Origin: Antrodiella citrinella
Lineage: Eukaryota > Basidiomycota > Agaricomycetes > Polyporales > Steccherinaceae
Assembly (NCBI GenBank): GCA_004802725.1
Contig: SGPM01000436.1
Coordinates: 1 to 19,252, forward strand
DNA length: 19,252 nucleotides
Direction of reading: 5' to 3'
A program made the translations under genes and the position numbers. Positions within the stretch are counted from its first letter, which is position 1. The number at the start of each line of letters is the position of its first letter. Under the pieces are notes generated by a model. That model searched no databases, was not told where the DNA came from, and was given only the letters and a program-made list of their open reading frames with translations. Below are positions 19,058 through 19,252 of the stretch, one piece after another.

Positions 19058-19252
19058 ATGTCTTGGCGCCTAGCCGCTCTTCTCACCGCTCGCGTGCTTC
19101 CATCTCTCTTCCTCCTCTTCCTCTCTCGCTCTCTCGCTCCTCTCATCTCGCAGATGCGAACTCGTCCCGCCGCCGACGAGAACAACACCCGACGATCCGC
19201 CCCCTTAGGGCCTCGCTAGGTGATCAATCGGGGCGTTGCCTATCCCCCTCCG
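19058..19252 (+). promoter_or_regulatory. CT-rich promoter/leader and possible gene start at the right edge
   Basis: A strong pyrimidine run (TCTCTTCCTCCTCTTCCTCT and onward, about 19092-19150) leads to CTCGCAG and ATG 19154, which opens MRTRPAADENNTRRSAPLGP before a TAG at 19217-19219. CT boxes ahead of the start are typical of fungal housekeeping promoters. The short basic/Asn-rich start could be the first exon of a gene continuing beyond the window, but a splice donor before the TAG is not evident. Confidence 0.3.

Noticed and set aside
1..19252. CRISPR array, bacterial operon or prophage
   Set aside because: There are no spaced identical repeats and no bacterial gene organisation. Spliceosomal introns are present in every convincing gene.

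Overview
The window looks like nuclear DNA of a mushroom-forming basidiomycete (Agaricomycetes). Its genes are broken by many introns of about 45-70 bases with GT...AG ends. Four of its coding regions also resemble protein families that I recall as heavily expanded in that group: a RecQ-like helicase, a TET/JBP-like dioxygenase, a very large transposase-like family, and an acidic/proline-rich protein of unknown function. The species cannot be told from the sequence.

Layout, left to right. 1-573 is a pyrimidine-rich leader holding an imperfect direct duplication. 574-2737 (+) is a seven-exon gene for a roughly 607-residue protein with an HxD...H double-stranded beta-helix iron/2-oxoglutarate dioxygenase signature, most like the fungal TET/JBP group. 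2801-4440 (-) is convergent to it and encodes a roughly 496-residue protein with a coiled coil and a C-terminal C3HC4 RING finger. 4441-4893 is a divergent intergenic region. A RecQ-like helicase gene begins at 4894 (+), but it is cut in its first exon by a 6,981-bp DNA transposon at 5019-11999. The helicase resumes at 12000 and runs to 13827. 14090-16718 (+) is a five-exon gene for an 804-residue protein with an acidic repeat and a proline-rich linker. 16719-19252 has no gene I can establish, only scraps, a small tandem duplication and a possible gene start at the right edge.

The central finding is the transposon. It has perfect 33-bp terminal inverted repeats and is flanked by an exact 8-bp target-site duplication (CGCGAGAC). 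It carries repeated subterminal modules that look like transposase binding sites. Removing the element and one duplication copy joins the helicase reading frame exactly, which proves the insertion site. Nearly all of the element is one minus-strand gene. Its exons read in one frame from an N-terminal Ulp1-like (C48) cysteine protease through a zinc-finger/NLS linker into an RNase H-fold (DDE-type) transposase. The 8-bp duplication and the D...D...E layout recall the P, hAT and KDZ/Zisupton superfamilies, but I cannot place the element firmly in any of them.

Both the transposase (two frameshifts and one in-frame stop) and the helicase (insertion plus two further single-base frame breaks) are damaged. 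The three flanking genes splice into clean frames throughout. This argues for genuine decay of the transposon-helicase locus rather than general sequence error.
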